Shown here: positions 30,006 through 41,629 of the stretch, piece after piece
Layout: each line of letters begins with the position of its first letter
Position numbering within the stretch: position 1 is the first letter of the stretch
Translations under genes and position numbers: made by a program
Source of the DNA: Lamellibrachia satsuma
Lineage: Eukaryota > Annelida > Polychaeta > Sabellida > Siboglinidae
Direction of reading: 5' to 3'
NCBI GenBank assembly: GCA_033239005.1
Contig: BSQZ01000018.1
Span: 3,473,036 to 3,537,035, forward strand
Length of the DNA stretch: 64,000 nucleotides
The notes under the pieces: model-generated
Databases searched by the model: none
What the model saw: only the letters and a program-made list of their open reading frames with translations
What the model was told of the DNA's origin: nothing

Positions 30006-30335
30006 CACAGCACCCGACAGGACGGTGTCACAATACCCGACAGGAAGGTGTCACAGCACCTGACAGGACGGTGTCACAACACCCCGACAGGACGGTGTCA
30101 CAACACCCGACAGGACGGTGTCACAGCACCCGACAGGACGGTGTCACAACACCCAACAAGATGGTGTCACAACACCCGACAGGACGGTGTCACAGCATTC
30201 GACAGGAAGGTGTCACAGCACCCGACAAGACGGTGTCACAGCACCCGACAGGACGTTGTCCCAGCACCCGACAGGACGGTGTCACAGCATCCGACAGGAC
30301 GTTGTCACAACACCCAACAGGACGGTGTTGTCGTA
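30006..30335. repeat. 23-bp tandem repeat, about 14 copies
   Basis: The unit CACCCGACAGGACGGTGTCACAA recurs every 23 bp (for example 30121 and 30144) with variants such as GGAAGGTGTC and GATGGTGTC. Each copy contains GGTGTCACAACACC, an inverted repeat of five bases around a 4-bp loop, so the array could fold into serial hairpins. There are no unique spacers, so it is not a CRISPR. Confidence 0.9.
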
Positions 30336-30339
30336 GCAG

Positions 30340-30775
30340 TCCGACGTTGTTGATCAACCACTCCCATGTCAGCCCCTTTTCTGTCGAGAAGAGAGAAAAC
30401 AATCGGATGATAATTGATCAGTTTAAGTCAACTTGAATTCAGTGCTTTTAACTTAAATTGTGCTACCAAGGCAATTAACCATTAAACTATTGCGATAACC
30501 GAATGATGAATTTTGCCGCACCCTGTCTGGTTCATTTAAAATATATATTGCAATTTTACAACAAAGTCCGGTTTGCAATTCTTTCGCGTTGACGTTGAGA
30601 CTGGTTGTGACAGTTTGCCATGTCCGGGTCTTTATTGAATTATAATATTGTACAGGCAGTTGGCCTACGAATGCCACGTCACTTCTTCCGGGTTGGTTTG
30701 TTTTGTTCACAGTCACAACTGGCGTTTACACGCTTGTAGCGGCCGGTTAAAGAGCTTTCACGAGGGGTGTGTAAA
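30340..30775. other. No supported feature
   Basis: Spacer between two repeat arrays with no gene evidence. Confidence 0.4.
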
Positions 30776-30778
30776 AAC

Positions 30779-31203
30779 ACCGCTACCACCACTACAACTA
30801 CCACCACCACCACCACCACTACTACCACCACTACCACCACCATTACACCACTACCCCCACTACCACTACCACCACCACCACCACTACCACCACCACCACC
30901 ACCACTACCACCACCACCACCACCATTACCACCACTACCCCCACTACTACTACCACCACCACCACCACTACCACCACTACCACCACCATTACCACCACTA
31001 CCACCACCATTACCACCACTACCACCACTACCACCAACATTACCACCACTACCACCACTACCACCACCATTACCACCACTACCCCCACTACCACTACCAC
31101 CACTACCACCACTACCACCACCACCACCACCACCACCACTACCACCACTACCACCACCACCACCACCACCACTACCACCACTACCACCACTACCACCAAC
31201 ACC
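30779..31203. repeat. (CCA/CTA)n trinucleotide array, about 425 bp
   Basis: Imperfect ACCACCACTACC units throughout. It is open in all three frames on both strands (Pro, Thr/Thr, His/Tyr or Gly/Val), the expected result of a 3-bp period. It abuts the start of a LINE fragment. Confidence 0.97.
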
Positions 31204-31208
31204 AAACG

Positions 31209-32645
31209 AAGATAAATGTGTGTTTCTCAAGGCCAATCCAACCAAGGCTGCCGGTCCTGACAGGATTACCCCCAGAATTCTAAAGACGTGCAGATCAGCT
31301 TGTTTACATAGTTTCTTTGATGTTCAATCATTGTTTGCTACTGGCCATATACCAACGTATTAGAAGACTGCTCGCATGATCCCTGTCCCCAAGAAATCTG
31401 TTATGAAAGCTTATGAGCGAATAGTTCTCAATATTTGACAAATTTCGCTGATCCATTACAGTTTGCCTTTAAGAGAAACATATGTATCGATTATGCAGTT
31501 CTATATGTTCTACAAAGAGTGTACTCTCATCTAGAAGTGGCAGACAATACTGTTCGACTTACAGTTTTATTTATTTTTGCAGTGCTTTTAATTCTACTAT
31601 TCAGCCTCCTGCTCTTGCTCGAAAGCTTTTAGACATGAATCCTCTTATGTTTCACGGATCTTTGGATACTTAACTAACATATGTCAATATGTCAGTCTCG
31701 AAGGAATCCGGTCTCCTACCGTCCACACTAACACTGGCGCACCTCAAGGCAGAGTTCTAGCACCTTTCCTGTACACACTCTACATTTCTGACCTCAAAAG
31801 TACTGACAATGTCTAGCCACTGGTCAAATATGCAGACGACAGTGCCATTGTTGGCATGGTTAACAATGATGATGTATCTGGCTACCTTCGAGAAATCATC
31901 GACTTTGTACAGTGGTGTGATGGAATTTATTTGCAGTTAAAAGTCACGAAGACTAAATAATTATGTATTAACTTTAGGCGAAAGCAAACACCTCCTCAAC
32001 CTGTTTGCATTAAGGGAGAAGAGGTGGTGAGATGATGCTTACAAATATAATGTACCTGGGTATTGTGATTGATTCAAAGCTTCAATGGAATGAGAACACT
32101 TATAACATGAGGAAAAAAGTAAATTCAAGGATGTATTGACTCAGGAAGCTCAAGAAGCATAGAGTCAGTGCAGATCTTGTTCTGGTGTTTTATAATGCAG
32201 TCATTTCCAGTACTATCTGTTTTGGGGTAGTCTGTTGGGGTGGAAATGTTTCAAAACACGATAAATGGTGAGTGGATAAAGTCATACATAGAGCCAGTCG
32301 TATTGTTGGTAGACAGACAACTTCCACTCTTTGTATCGAGGGAAAGTGTTACATAAAGCTAGTCAAATACTCCAAGAACCTCACACCCCCTCCATGTCGA
32401 ATTTTATTCACGGCTCAGTCACAGAAGCAGCAGAGTTTTACTCCATAGCATCAAGACAAACGCTACAAGTATTCTTTTTTACCTCTGCCATTTCAATTCT
32501 TAACGCATGACTATGACTAAATAACCTGTGATTTATACTGTATATATGCGATGTACAAACTCTAGACCCAATGTTTAAGGTTTTGTTTCTGTCGTGTTGT
32601 AAGTGTCGATGGGCACTGTGATTTCCTGGTCGGACTAATAAAGTA
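31209..32645 (+). mobile_element. Rex1-like non-LTR retrotransposon, decayed
   Basis: Broken frames read KANPTKAAGPDRITPRILK, RMIPVPKKS, DPLQFAFKRN, then NTGAPQGRVLAPFLYTLYIS, VKYADDSAIVGMV, FVQWCDGIYLQLKVTKTK and FRRKQTPPQPVCIKGEEVV. These are RT motifs in order, including the catalytic YADD box. A downstream block matches the WFGN/DK region. The family resembles Rex1/Babar of the CR1 clade. Many stops are present. The 5' end is cut by the CCA array, and the 3' end, after AATAAA near 32640, abuts the CTG-type array. Confidence 0.85.
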
Positions 32646-32679
32646 CTATTGCATTATATTGCAGTTAAATGTCACATAC

Positions 32680-35600
32680 ATGCTACCACTGCTACCAGCT
32701 ACCACTTCTACCAATGCTATCACTGCTACCACTTCTGTCACTACTACCACTGCCACCACTTCTGTCACTGCTACCACTGCTACCACTTCTGTCACTGCTA
32801 CCACTGCTTCCACTGCTAACACCTGCTGCCACTGCTGTAACCTGCTACCAAATGCTACCACTTGCTGCCATTGCTGCCACTGCTGCCACTGCTACCGCCT
32901 GCTGCCACTGCTACCACTGCTGCCACTGCTACCACTGCTACCACTGCTACCATCTGCTGCAACTGCTACCACTGCTACCATCTGCTGCAACTGCTACCAC
33001 CGCTACCACTGCTACCATCGCGACCACCGCTGCCACCGCTGCCACCGCTACCACCGCTACCACCGCTGCCTCTGCTACCATCGCTACCCCCGCTGCCACC
33101 GCTACCACCACTACCACTGCTGCCACTGCTGCCGCTGTTGCCACTGCTGCCACCTGCTGCCATAGTTACCACTGTTACCAATTCTACCACCGTTGCCACC
33201 GCTACCACCCCTACCACTGCTACCACTACTACAACTGCTGCCATTGCTACCACTACTGCCAATGCTACTACTGCTGCCACTGCTAATACTGCTACTACTG
33301 CTACCACTACTGCCACTACTGCCATTGCTGCAACTACTGTCACTGCTACTACTGCTGCCACTGCTACTACTGCTGCCACTGCTACCACTGCTGCCACTGC
33401 TGCCACTACTGCCAATGCTGCAACTGCTGCCACTGCTACTACTGATGCAACTGCTACCACTACTGCCACTGCTACTACTGCTGCCACTGCTACCACTGCT
33501 ACTACTGCTGCCACTGCTACCACTGCTGCCACTGCTACTACTGCTGCCACTGCTACTACTGCTGCCACTGCTACTACTGCTGCCACTGCTACTACTGCTG
33601 CCACTACTACCACTGCTACCACTCCTGCCACTGCTGCAACTGCTGTCACTGCTACTACTGTTGCCACTGCTACTACTGCTGCCACTGCTACCACTGCTAC
33701 TACTCCTGCCACTGCTGCAACTGCTGCCACTGCTACTACTGATGCAACTGCTACCACTACTGCCACTGCTACTACTGCTGCCACTGCTACCACTACTGCC
33801 ACTGCTACTACTGCTGCCACTGCTACCACTGCGGCCACTGCTACCACTGCTGCCACTGCTACTACTGCTGCCACTGCTACTACTGCTGCCACTGCTACCA
33901 CTGCTGCCACTGCTACCACTGCTACCACTGCTGCCACTGCTACTACTGCTGCCACTACTGCCACTGCTGCAACTGCTGCCACTACTGCCACTGCTGCCAC
34001 TGCTACTACTGCTGCCACTGCTACTACTGCTGCCACTGCTACTACTGCTGCTACTGCTGCCACTGCTACTACTGCTGCTACTGCTGCCACTGCTACCACT
34101 ACTGCTACTGCTGCAACTGCTGCCACTGCTACTACTGCTGCCACTGCTGCAACTGCTGCCACTGCTACTACTGCTGCCACTGCTACTACTGCTGTCACTA
34201 CTACTACTGCTGCCACTGCTACCACTGCTGCCACTGCTGCAACTGCTGCCACTGCTACTACTGCTGCCACTGCTACTACTGCTGTCACTACTACTACTGC
34301 TGCCACTACAACTACAGCTGCCACTGCTACTACTGCTGCCACTGCTGCAACTGCTGCCACTGCTACTACTGCTGCCACTGCTACTACTGCTGCCACTGCT
34401 ATTACTGCTGTCACTACTACCACTGCTGCCACTGCTACTACTGCTGTCACTACTACTACTGCTGCCACTACTGCCATTGCTGCCACTGCTACTACTGCTG
34501 CCACTGCTACTACTACTGCCACTGCTATTACTGCTGCCACTGCTACTACTGCTGCCACTGCTACTACTGCTGTCACTACTACTACTGCTGCCACTACTGC
34601 CATTGCTGCAACTGCTGCCACTGCTACTACTGCTACCACTGCTACCACTACTGCCACTGCTGCAACTGCTGCCACTGCTACTACTGCTGCCACTGCTACT
34701 ACTGCTGCCACTGCTACCACTGCTGCCACTGCTACTACTGCTGCCACTGCTGCCACTGCTACCACTACTGCCACTGCTACTACTGCTGTCACTGCTACTA
34801 CTGCTGCCACTGCTACTACTGCGGCCACTGCTACCACTGCTACAACTGCTGCCACTGCTACTACTGCTGCCACTGCTACTGCTGCTGCCACTGCTACCAC
34901 TACTGCCACTGCTGCAACTGCTGCCACTGCTACTACTGCTGCCACTGCTACTGCTGCTGCCACTGCTACCACTACTGCCACTGCTGCAACTGCTGCCACT
35001 GCTACTACTGCTGCCACTGCTACCACTGCTGCCACTGCTACTACTGCTGCCACTGCTACCACTGCTGCCACTGCTACAACTGCTGCCACTGCTACCACTG
35101 CTACCACTGCTGCCACTGCTACTACTGCTGCCACTGCTACCACTACTGCCACTGCTACCACTGCTGCCACTGCTACAACTGCTGCCACTGCTACCACTGC
35201 TACCACTGCTGCCACTGCTGCCACTGCTACTACTGCTGCCACTGCTACCACTACTGCCACTGCTGCAACTGCTGTCACTGCTACCACTGCTACCAGCTAC
35301 CACTTCTACCACTGCTATCACTGCTACCACTTCTGTCACTGCTACCACTGCCACCACTGCTATTACTGCTGCCACTGCTACCACTGCTACTACTGCTGCC
35401 ACTGCTACCACTGCTACCACTGCTACTACTGCTGCCACTGCTACCACTGCTACCACTGCTACTACTGCTGCCACTGCTACCACTGCTGCCCACTGCTACC
35501 ACTGCTGCCACTGCTACTACTGCTGCCACTGCTGCCACTGCTACCACTGCTGCAACTGCTACTACTGCTGCCACTGCTACTACTGCTGCCACTGCTACTA

Positions 35601-35817
35601 ATGCTGCCACTGTTACCACTGCTGCTACTGCTACCACTGCTGCCACTGCTACCACTGCTGCCACTGCTACCACTGCTACCACTGCTGCAACTGCTGCCAC
35701 TGTTACTACTGCTGCCACTGCTACTACTGCTGCAACTGCTACCACTGCTACCACTGGTGCAACTGCTACACTGGTGCAACTGCTACCACTGGTGCAACTG
35801 CTACCATTGCTACGACT
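32680..35817. repeat. 3.1-kb CTG/CCA-type array with 9-bp substructure
   Basis: The array is built of ACTGCTGCC, ACTGCTACC and ACTGCTACT blocks, interrupted by occasional CAA, GTC or ATT triplets. Most triplets follow NCN or NTN, so stops are rare and frames stay open for 700-990 codons on both strands (Thr/Ala, Leu/Pro, Cys/His/Tyr, Ser/Gly, Val/Ala). That multi-frame openness argues for a satellite-like array, not a gene. No start context, signal peptide or splice sites mark one frame as real. Confidence 0.95.
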
Positions 35818-35834
35818 GCTACTACTACTACTAG

Positions 35835-35921
<87 letters not shown>
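35818..35921. repeat. (ACT)n microsatellite
   Basis: About 34 near-perfect ACT triplets at the edge of the larger array, apparently grown from its ACTACT blocks. Confidence 0.97.
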
Positions 35922-35989
35922 CCTTTCTTCGTTTGTGTGAAAAAAAAACCTATGTAAATTGTAAATGGGCAATTCGTCCAGTTTATTAA

Positions 35990-36898
35990 AGTGAAAACAA
36001 AAGAATTATGGGGGCCTTTACCCCTGTACGAGTACTTGAAAACTAACCATTTGTAAATATAATCAAGAATATCACGCGTGGTTAACTAAATATACCTCGT
36101 TGAACTTTTTTGCAAAGCAGCGCCATATTTGTTCCGAATCCTACGTCAATAATGCTGACTAGGTTTCCCACAACCCCAGCTTTAAACACCTGATCGTAGA
36201 CGTAGACGATTTTAGTCACATACTTGCCAATAAGTTTGGACTTGCTGTCTGCGTCTATAATCAACTTATTTGGCAAGATAGTCCATTCATTCATAGTTTA
36301 CTAACCACCTCGCGTTCCGATTTGACAGTTCTCTTGTCATGATTGAGTGTTTGCGTTGTGTCGAAGCTTTCCGGCTTTAACGTTCTCCGTCGCCGACATT
36401 TTGAAGGATATTGACCCAGTAGTTTATGAAAATAAAATGGGACGAACAAAGTATAGCATATCGCGTGGGCTTCCAACCAGCCCGCACGCAATTGTGAATT
36501 AATTGCTTCACTGCTGTCTGTAGAAAATCGATAAAAGACTCTATACCTCGCTGAATCATGTTTACATCAATTTTAAGAGTTTTTGCTGCGTGTAAATCCA
36601 ATTTAAAAGCAAATAAAAATGCAACTGCACATCTCAACCACGTTAAAAATACACGCGATATGCAAAGCCTATGTCACAGTCGCGTTGGGGGTTAATGGGC
36701 TGCTCGCCATTGATTGGTCAAAATTGCAAACACTGATGAATATGTGAGCTTCAGCGAAAAATTACATTAGACCAGAATTTCGCACTTTTAGAACGGATTC
36801 CCAGTAAACCACTTGCATGATATTCTTGATTATAGTTGCAAATGGTTAGTTTTTAGGCTTATAGGTGCAAAGGCCCAAAACAATGCCTTGGTTTCACT
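35990..36898. mobile_element. TTAA-flanked TIR element, 909 bp (piggyBac-type target site)
   Basis: The two ends are inverted copies over about 95 bp. Left starts AGTGAAAACAAAAG and right (reverse complement) AGTGAAACCAAGG; both then have GGGCCTTT, AAAACTAACCATTTG and TATAATCAAGAATATCA. Both ends are flanked by TTAA (35986-35989 and 36899-36902), the target site of piggyBac-like elements. The interior has a minus-strand frame (about 36637-36377) that I do not recognise; no DDD transposase is evident, so it is non-autonomous. Confidence 0.7.
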
Positions 36899-36902
36899 TT
36901 AA

Positions 36903-38060
36903 CGTTAACATCTCAGAAAAGAATTCCCACTGTACACACTAACTTGCCCGCAGCATAGCGTTAACAGGAACTGTACAAACACAAGCTGGTGCGATAAAAG
37001 TACACTTAATGTTTAACAAACAGGCAAAAAGACAGGTTTGCACCAAAATTCTGACCACAAAACAATTGTTGCTGTTATATAAGGTTTCAGATTATGAATA
37101 ACGAGGGGAAAAGATACGTAAGTGCGGATTGAACAAGCATAGTACCAGCTAGATTATTTTCTATTCACTACACACAAAAGCAATCACTAACTGACATAGT
37201 TTATGTTTCGAGTAACTGACAGGTGCTCGTTTGTGCTTTTACACACACGGTGACACAGATAGCCAAGGAAGTACATACACATTTGAACAGCCGTTCACAA
37301 AGAAGGGCAGTCATTACTACAACATTCTCCAGAATACCTTGTTACTGCACAGCGGTGCATTCCGCCTCTATTTCACGATGGTAGTAAAAGTGTATTTAAA
37401 CCTCGCACCGCTGTGCATTTTATTAATTTAATGAACGTACGAGTATCATAAAACAAAGCATGTCGCAAGTGCGCGACATCATTTCGTCATGTATTCATGT
37501 AATAGCTCGTTCAGGACACATTGAAAGTTATTTTCAACGCAAACGGTCTACAATTGACAATTGTGATCGAGCGATTTTTATCAATTTCCGAGACCGCGAC
37601 AGTCAAGTAGATGGCAATTGTATCAGACCGGGCACTGGTGTCATTGTGTCGTGTCACGTCTGAGAAATTGCACTGTTTATGCGTTACTATTCCTTTTCGT
37701 GTTGTGGTTGCAAATCATCGACTTGCATTTGAATTTCAATTCAACTATATGCAACAACAATACACATATAAATACAACATTTACATATATAGACATTTGA
37801 ATAAAAAGTAAACAATACCCCGGCATCGATAGTAACATATCACACCGCGTAAGTACAACAATGTGTTATTACACAAGGTCGTGGAATACAATGCAACGCA
37901 GACATCAGTTAACGTCACAGGCAACGAAAACAATAAATAAGAGACAAGGAAACTGCACGCGAACGTCGTGTCTCACGCACCTAGGTGTACAGTGTACACA
38001 ACCAAGGCTTCGGTGGGTCGTCGATCAAAGTAATAGAGCAAACCTTTTATGGTTACTTGT
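36903..38060. other. No supported feature
   Basis: AT-rich DNA with no exon pair, array or transposon end recognised. Confidence 0.4.
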
Positions 38061-38064
38061 ATAA

Positions 38065-38155
38065 GATGCACACAGGCGTGCAGGCTTGCACACAGGTGTG
38101 CAGGCCTACACACAGGTGTGCAGGCCTACACACAGGCGTGCAGGCCTGCAGGTGT
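38065..38155. repeat. 20-bp tandem repeat
   Basis: The unit ACACAGGTGTGCAGGCCTAC repeats about four times with C/T variants. AGGCCT and CAGGTGTG give it internal dyads. Confidence 0.8.
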
Positions 38156-38254
38156 GATTACAACAAAATAGTCATCAGCTGTGCGGTGTCGCAAGTTCAT
38201 ATGAACCGGTCGTTAATTAATAGATTTCGGGGATAACTGAGGCAACATTGTCGT

Positions 38255-38470
38255 GGACGAACGCACGCACGCACGTACGCACGCACACATGCACGTGCAT
38301 GCATGCACGCACACATTCTTACGCACGCCCATGTACATATATGCATAGTGCTTGCACGCATATACGCATACGTGTATACATACTTGGATGCTTACATGCC
38401 TACGTATGTACCTACGTATGCGCGTGCATGCGTACGTGCGTGTGTGCGTACGCACGCACATACACACAAT
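38255..38470. repeat. (CACG)/(TACG) simple-sequence region
   Basis: Degenerate GCACGCAC, TGCATGCA and TACGTACG units over about 215 bp; alternating purine-pyrimidine throughout. Confidence 0.8.
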
Positions 38471-39280
38471 GAACACATGTTTATAAAAAAAGCCAGCCCA
38501 TTCAGGTCGCTCCATTTGAGTATGAGTCTATTTCATTGTACTTTTGATAGGCAAAAAGGGTGACAATTTAATTTGGGAGTGACAAAAACGACAGGAATGA
38601 TGGCAAACACTTAGTTGGCAAACTGTTGGGTGACGGAGAACGGGGACATCGATTACTCAATTCACGTCGGAGAACATTCATGTTTTCCTTTTCTTAATGA
38701 CAGCTTGAAATACACCAGTGATATTCGAAAAATGGCCCGATGACTATGGGCACTCCTTGAATGCCAGTTGCATCATCAGCATACCTGTTGTCTGATTGTA
38801 CGAGTCACTCCAAGTAGATGATTTGTGTATGTTTATGGGTAGCAAACGTGTGACGGAATCAGCAGTAAAATGACCGCCATTCCTTTCCCATACACCCGAA
38901 AGAGGGCGTGATGAAATGTTGAATTGAAAAACGTTTTAGCGGATATTTTTTCTATAAACCGATCTTTATATGTAGTTTTATGAGAAAAGGTAGGATCTTG
39001 AGAATCGTATGTTCAGTGTTCAATTCTTAAAACAAACAATTCTACTAATGCATGCAACTAGCGTCTTTATTTATATTCCATGTTATAATGATGTGCCGTT
39101 ACCTAAATGACAAAACAAGCAACCGTGTAGGCAACACGTTATGGTGTCTCAACCATATAGTATGCACTTAAAATAAAAAGCGACTTTCTGCATAAACAAC
39201 AATAACGTAATCTATATAAACATCCATTTCTCGTCCACGAATAACCTAGGACAATTGCAGCGTAGTGGAATGTCTTTGTC
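38471..39280. other. No supported feature
   Basis: No exon or repeat recognised. Confidence 0.4.
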
Positions 39281-39286
39281 TTGTGA

Positions 39287-39466
39287 ATGGAACTTAATTC
39301 CTCCGTCGTTAGGGCGTACACAACAGAACAGGACTTCTGCGGCGAGCCACGGCAGCGGCAGAAGGGAATGCAGGTCATCTGCAGCAAGTGCAGCACGGTC
39401 ACTGTCCAGTCGTCTTGCTTCGCCTTGCAACTGTCCAATGACCACTTCATCCATAAAGCGTCCTAC
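39287..39466. other. GC3-biased coding-like island, strand unresolved
   Basis: One third-position register is mostly G or C here, as in the confident exons. On the plus strand it reads MELNSSVVRAYTTEQDFCGE and later VICSKCSTVTVQSSCFALQL. On the minus strand a good acceptor TTTTCTGTAG at about 39466 opens DALWMKWSLDSCKAKQDDWT then VTVLHLLQMTCIPFCRCRG. Neither version has a convincing donor. It may be an exon of a gene spanning this region or a processed fragment. Confidence 0.3.
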
Positions 39467-39499
39467 AGAAAATCACTTATGTATGGATGAAATTTGTAG

Positions 39500-40499
39500 A
39501 ATTGAAGTTTGGTGCACTATATAACACTGGTGATTTCAAGTGGTGGCATTTGTCGTCAATTATTGCTTGCGTAACAACACCGTCAATTTGATCAAACTTC
39601 TCAATACGCTGTATTTTGAAATAAGTCACCATGACAGACAAATAGGCGCGTCCGATTAGGGAGTGGTCCTTAAAATGGATATGGTGACATGCTGTTCAAC
39701 AGCCTGTAAAAATATAAAGAAAAGCGCGTGACAATGTTTTAACGAATCAAAGACACTATAACGGTCGCCTACGGAAAGACCAATTGTGACCCCGCCCTCG
39801 CTGTATCGACAGGGGTGGATCTAGGCTTGTTGGCAGGGGGTCTCAGTCAGTCGTAGTCATGCCATTCTACTTACGAACCGGGGGGGGGGGCGACACAAGT
39901 GTCGTTCTACTTACATAAGGATTAATATTAGCAGGCTGCTAATACTTCAGTCTTTACATTGACACTAGTTCCGATGCAGGCCTAGTTAAGTTAGACCTGG
40001 AAAGTCCTCACAAATTCTGTGGTATTTATTAAATAAACCAAGCAAACAAAAACAACGTTTGGCACTGCATCGGCTAGAAAATGGTGAAATAAAACCTGGT
40101 TTCGTCGCTTTTTTACTAGAAAATAACACCAAACTGGACAATTGGAAATCTTTATTAGAGTGCATGTTAGGGTGTTTATGTTCACAAGTGATCCTGACCA
40201 TTTTACATCAGATACCCTAGGGGCGAACTTGCCCCGTAGCACACAGGCGGACGTGCCCCTACACAGAGACATATTTGGTGGGCGACAATTAAATGCCACT
40301 GACACTGAATAGAGCAACAACGCAAGATCCAAACAATATCTCTGATATAAGGGCCTTACTGAGCACTCTGAATGTCTGACCAATGCCACTTATAAATACT
40401 GAAATTTTATCGAAACAAAATAAAAAAATACTTTCAGTCACCAAAATCAGTTTTCTAGTTCACAACTGTCCAGCCAGCAACTCGTAGACGGCAGCTTCC
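39500..40499. other. Repeat-derived spacer with a possible transposon end
   Basis: At about 39812 CAGGGGTGGATCTAGGCTT resembles a TIR type widespread in invertebrate DNA transposons. A related inverted sequence, CCCCCTAGATCTGC, lies at about 41430. A G11 run occurs at 39881-39891. No gene is supported. Confidence 0.3.
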
Positions 40500-40507
40500 C
40501 GCTGCAT

Positions 40508-41244
40508 CAGTGTTCGAAATGAGGGGGACTGGGGGGTCCTGCCATAAGGCAAGAGGGACATCCCATAAGGAAGAAAAATGTAAGCTTGGGGGGTCCCACA
40601 TTTTATCGTTTTACCGATGTAATTACCCTTCCGCTGGTGCACCTGTTGCCGCGTGTGAGGCTACTCTGCTTCGTCTGTGCTAGAACTCGACGGTTTTCGC
40701 AGAACTCGATCGATCTCGCAGCAAGAACTCGACGGCTTTCGCAGAACTCGACATCATTATGTTTGCAGTATAGCTGATTCATTCAGCTCACTCTATTGTT
40801 ATTATGTTAATCTATGTTAAAAAACATCTTAAATCATTCCACTCATATCATTGATGAGTGTGTGTTCTGTGGTTAAGGGCGCCATCTGTTGGGTGTCTGC
40901 AGTAATGCCGCCAATGAATATCTAGTTGAGGCACATTTTAATTCTCAGAAATACATAGCACTGTGTCTGCAAGCGCATTACTCCAGTAGCAATGGTTTAG
41001 ACCACAATTTACAATTTAGTCATTTAGCAGACGCTCTTATTCAGAACGACTTACAGCAAGTTCATTCAATCTAAGTTGGTAAAATAACTACAGGGCGAAA
41101 TAACTACAGGTCGAAATAACTAGATAGCAAGCAAGTTTTTTTTCACAAAAATAAGCCTTAATAGCCATTAAAGTATCTGAAAAGAAGATTTTTAAGAAGA
41201 TTTTTTTGGGGACCCCCAAGAGTCAGTGGTCATTTCGAACACTG
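40508..41244. mobile_element. hAT-type non-autonomous element, 737 bp
   Basis: The ends are perfect 15-bp inverted repeats, CAGTGTTCGAAATGA on the left and its reverse complement on the right, followed inward by weaker matches and GGGGGTCC. The flanking 8-mers CGCTGCAT (40500-40507) and CGTTGTAT (41245-41252) match at 6 of 8 with two C/T transitions, as expected of an aged 8-bp hAT target duplication. The interior includes a fish-like repeat motif near 41018-41055 and no transposase. Confidence 0.75.
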
Positions 41245-41629
41245 CGTTGTATGCAGTTTGATGATCATGTGACTTAATCGTGTGACCGAAATTACCAAAT
41301 TCTGCAACGGCACGGAATAAAAGCCGGTTGGCGGACATGCCCCGGGGGCGGACTTGCCCCGGTCTCCCCTTCGTGTTCCTTTACCGTAATATTTGCCACG
41401 GACACAGGGGTGGTCTAAGACCCCTAAGACCCCCCTAGATCTGCTGCGGTATCGTGATCGTGCCGCCCTGTTACTGTGGTCGGTGGAACGCAATTTGGCA
41501 ACACTTGAAGGTCAAAAGTCTTATCGTTTCTATATATTGTATAATCATGTTATAGAGTATACACTGTATGTATTGCAACATCTTGACCACCTAAATGTAT
41601 TCTAAATAGCCACACTTTTTTAATATAAT

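Noticed and set aside
30006..30335. CRISPR-like array
   Set aside because: The units are directly adjacent with no unique spacers, and the genome is eukaryotic.
30648..31363. Pro-rich, His-rich or Gly-rich proteins of up to 211 residues
   Set aside because: They are translations of the CCA/CTA array in different frames; the readable end in one frame is LINE reverse transcriptase.
32862..35834. 990-, 802-, 790- and 770-codon open frames
   Set aside because: They overlap on both strands and in several frames of one triplet array. Openness follows from the 3/9-bp period, and no start, splice or signal features single out one frame.
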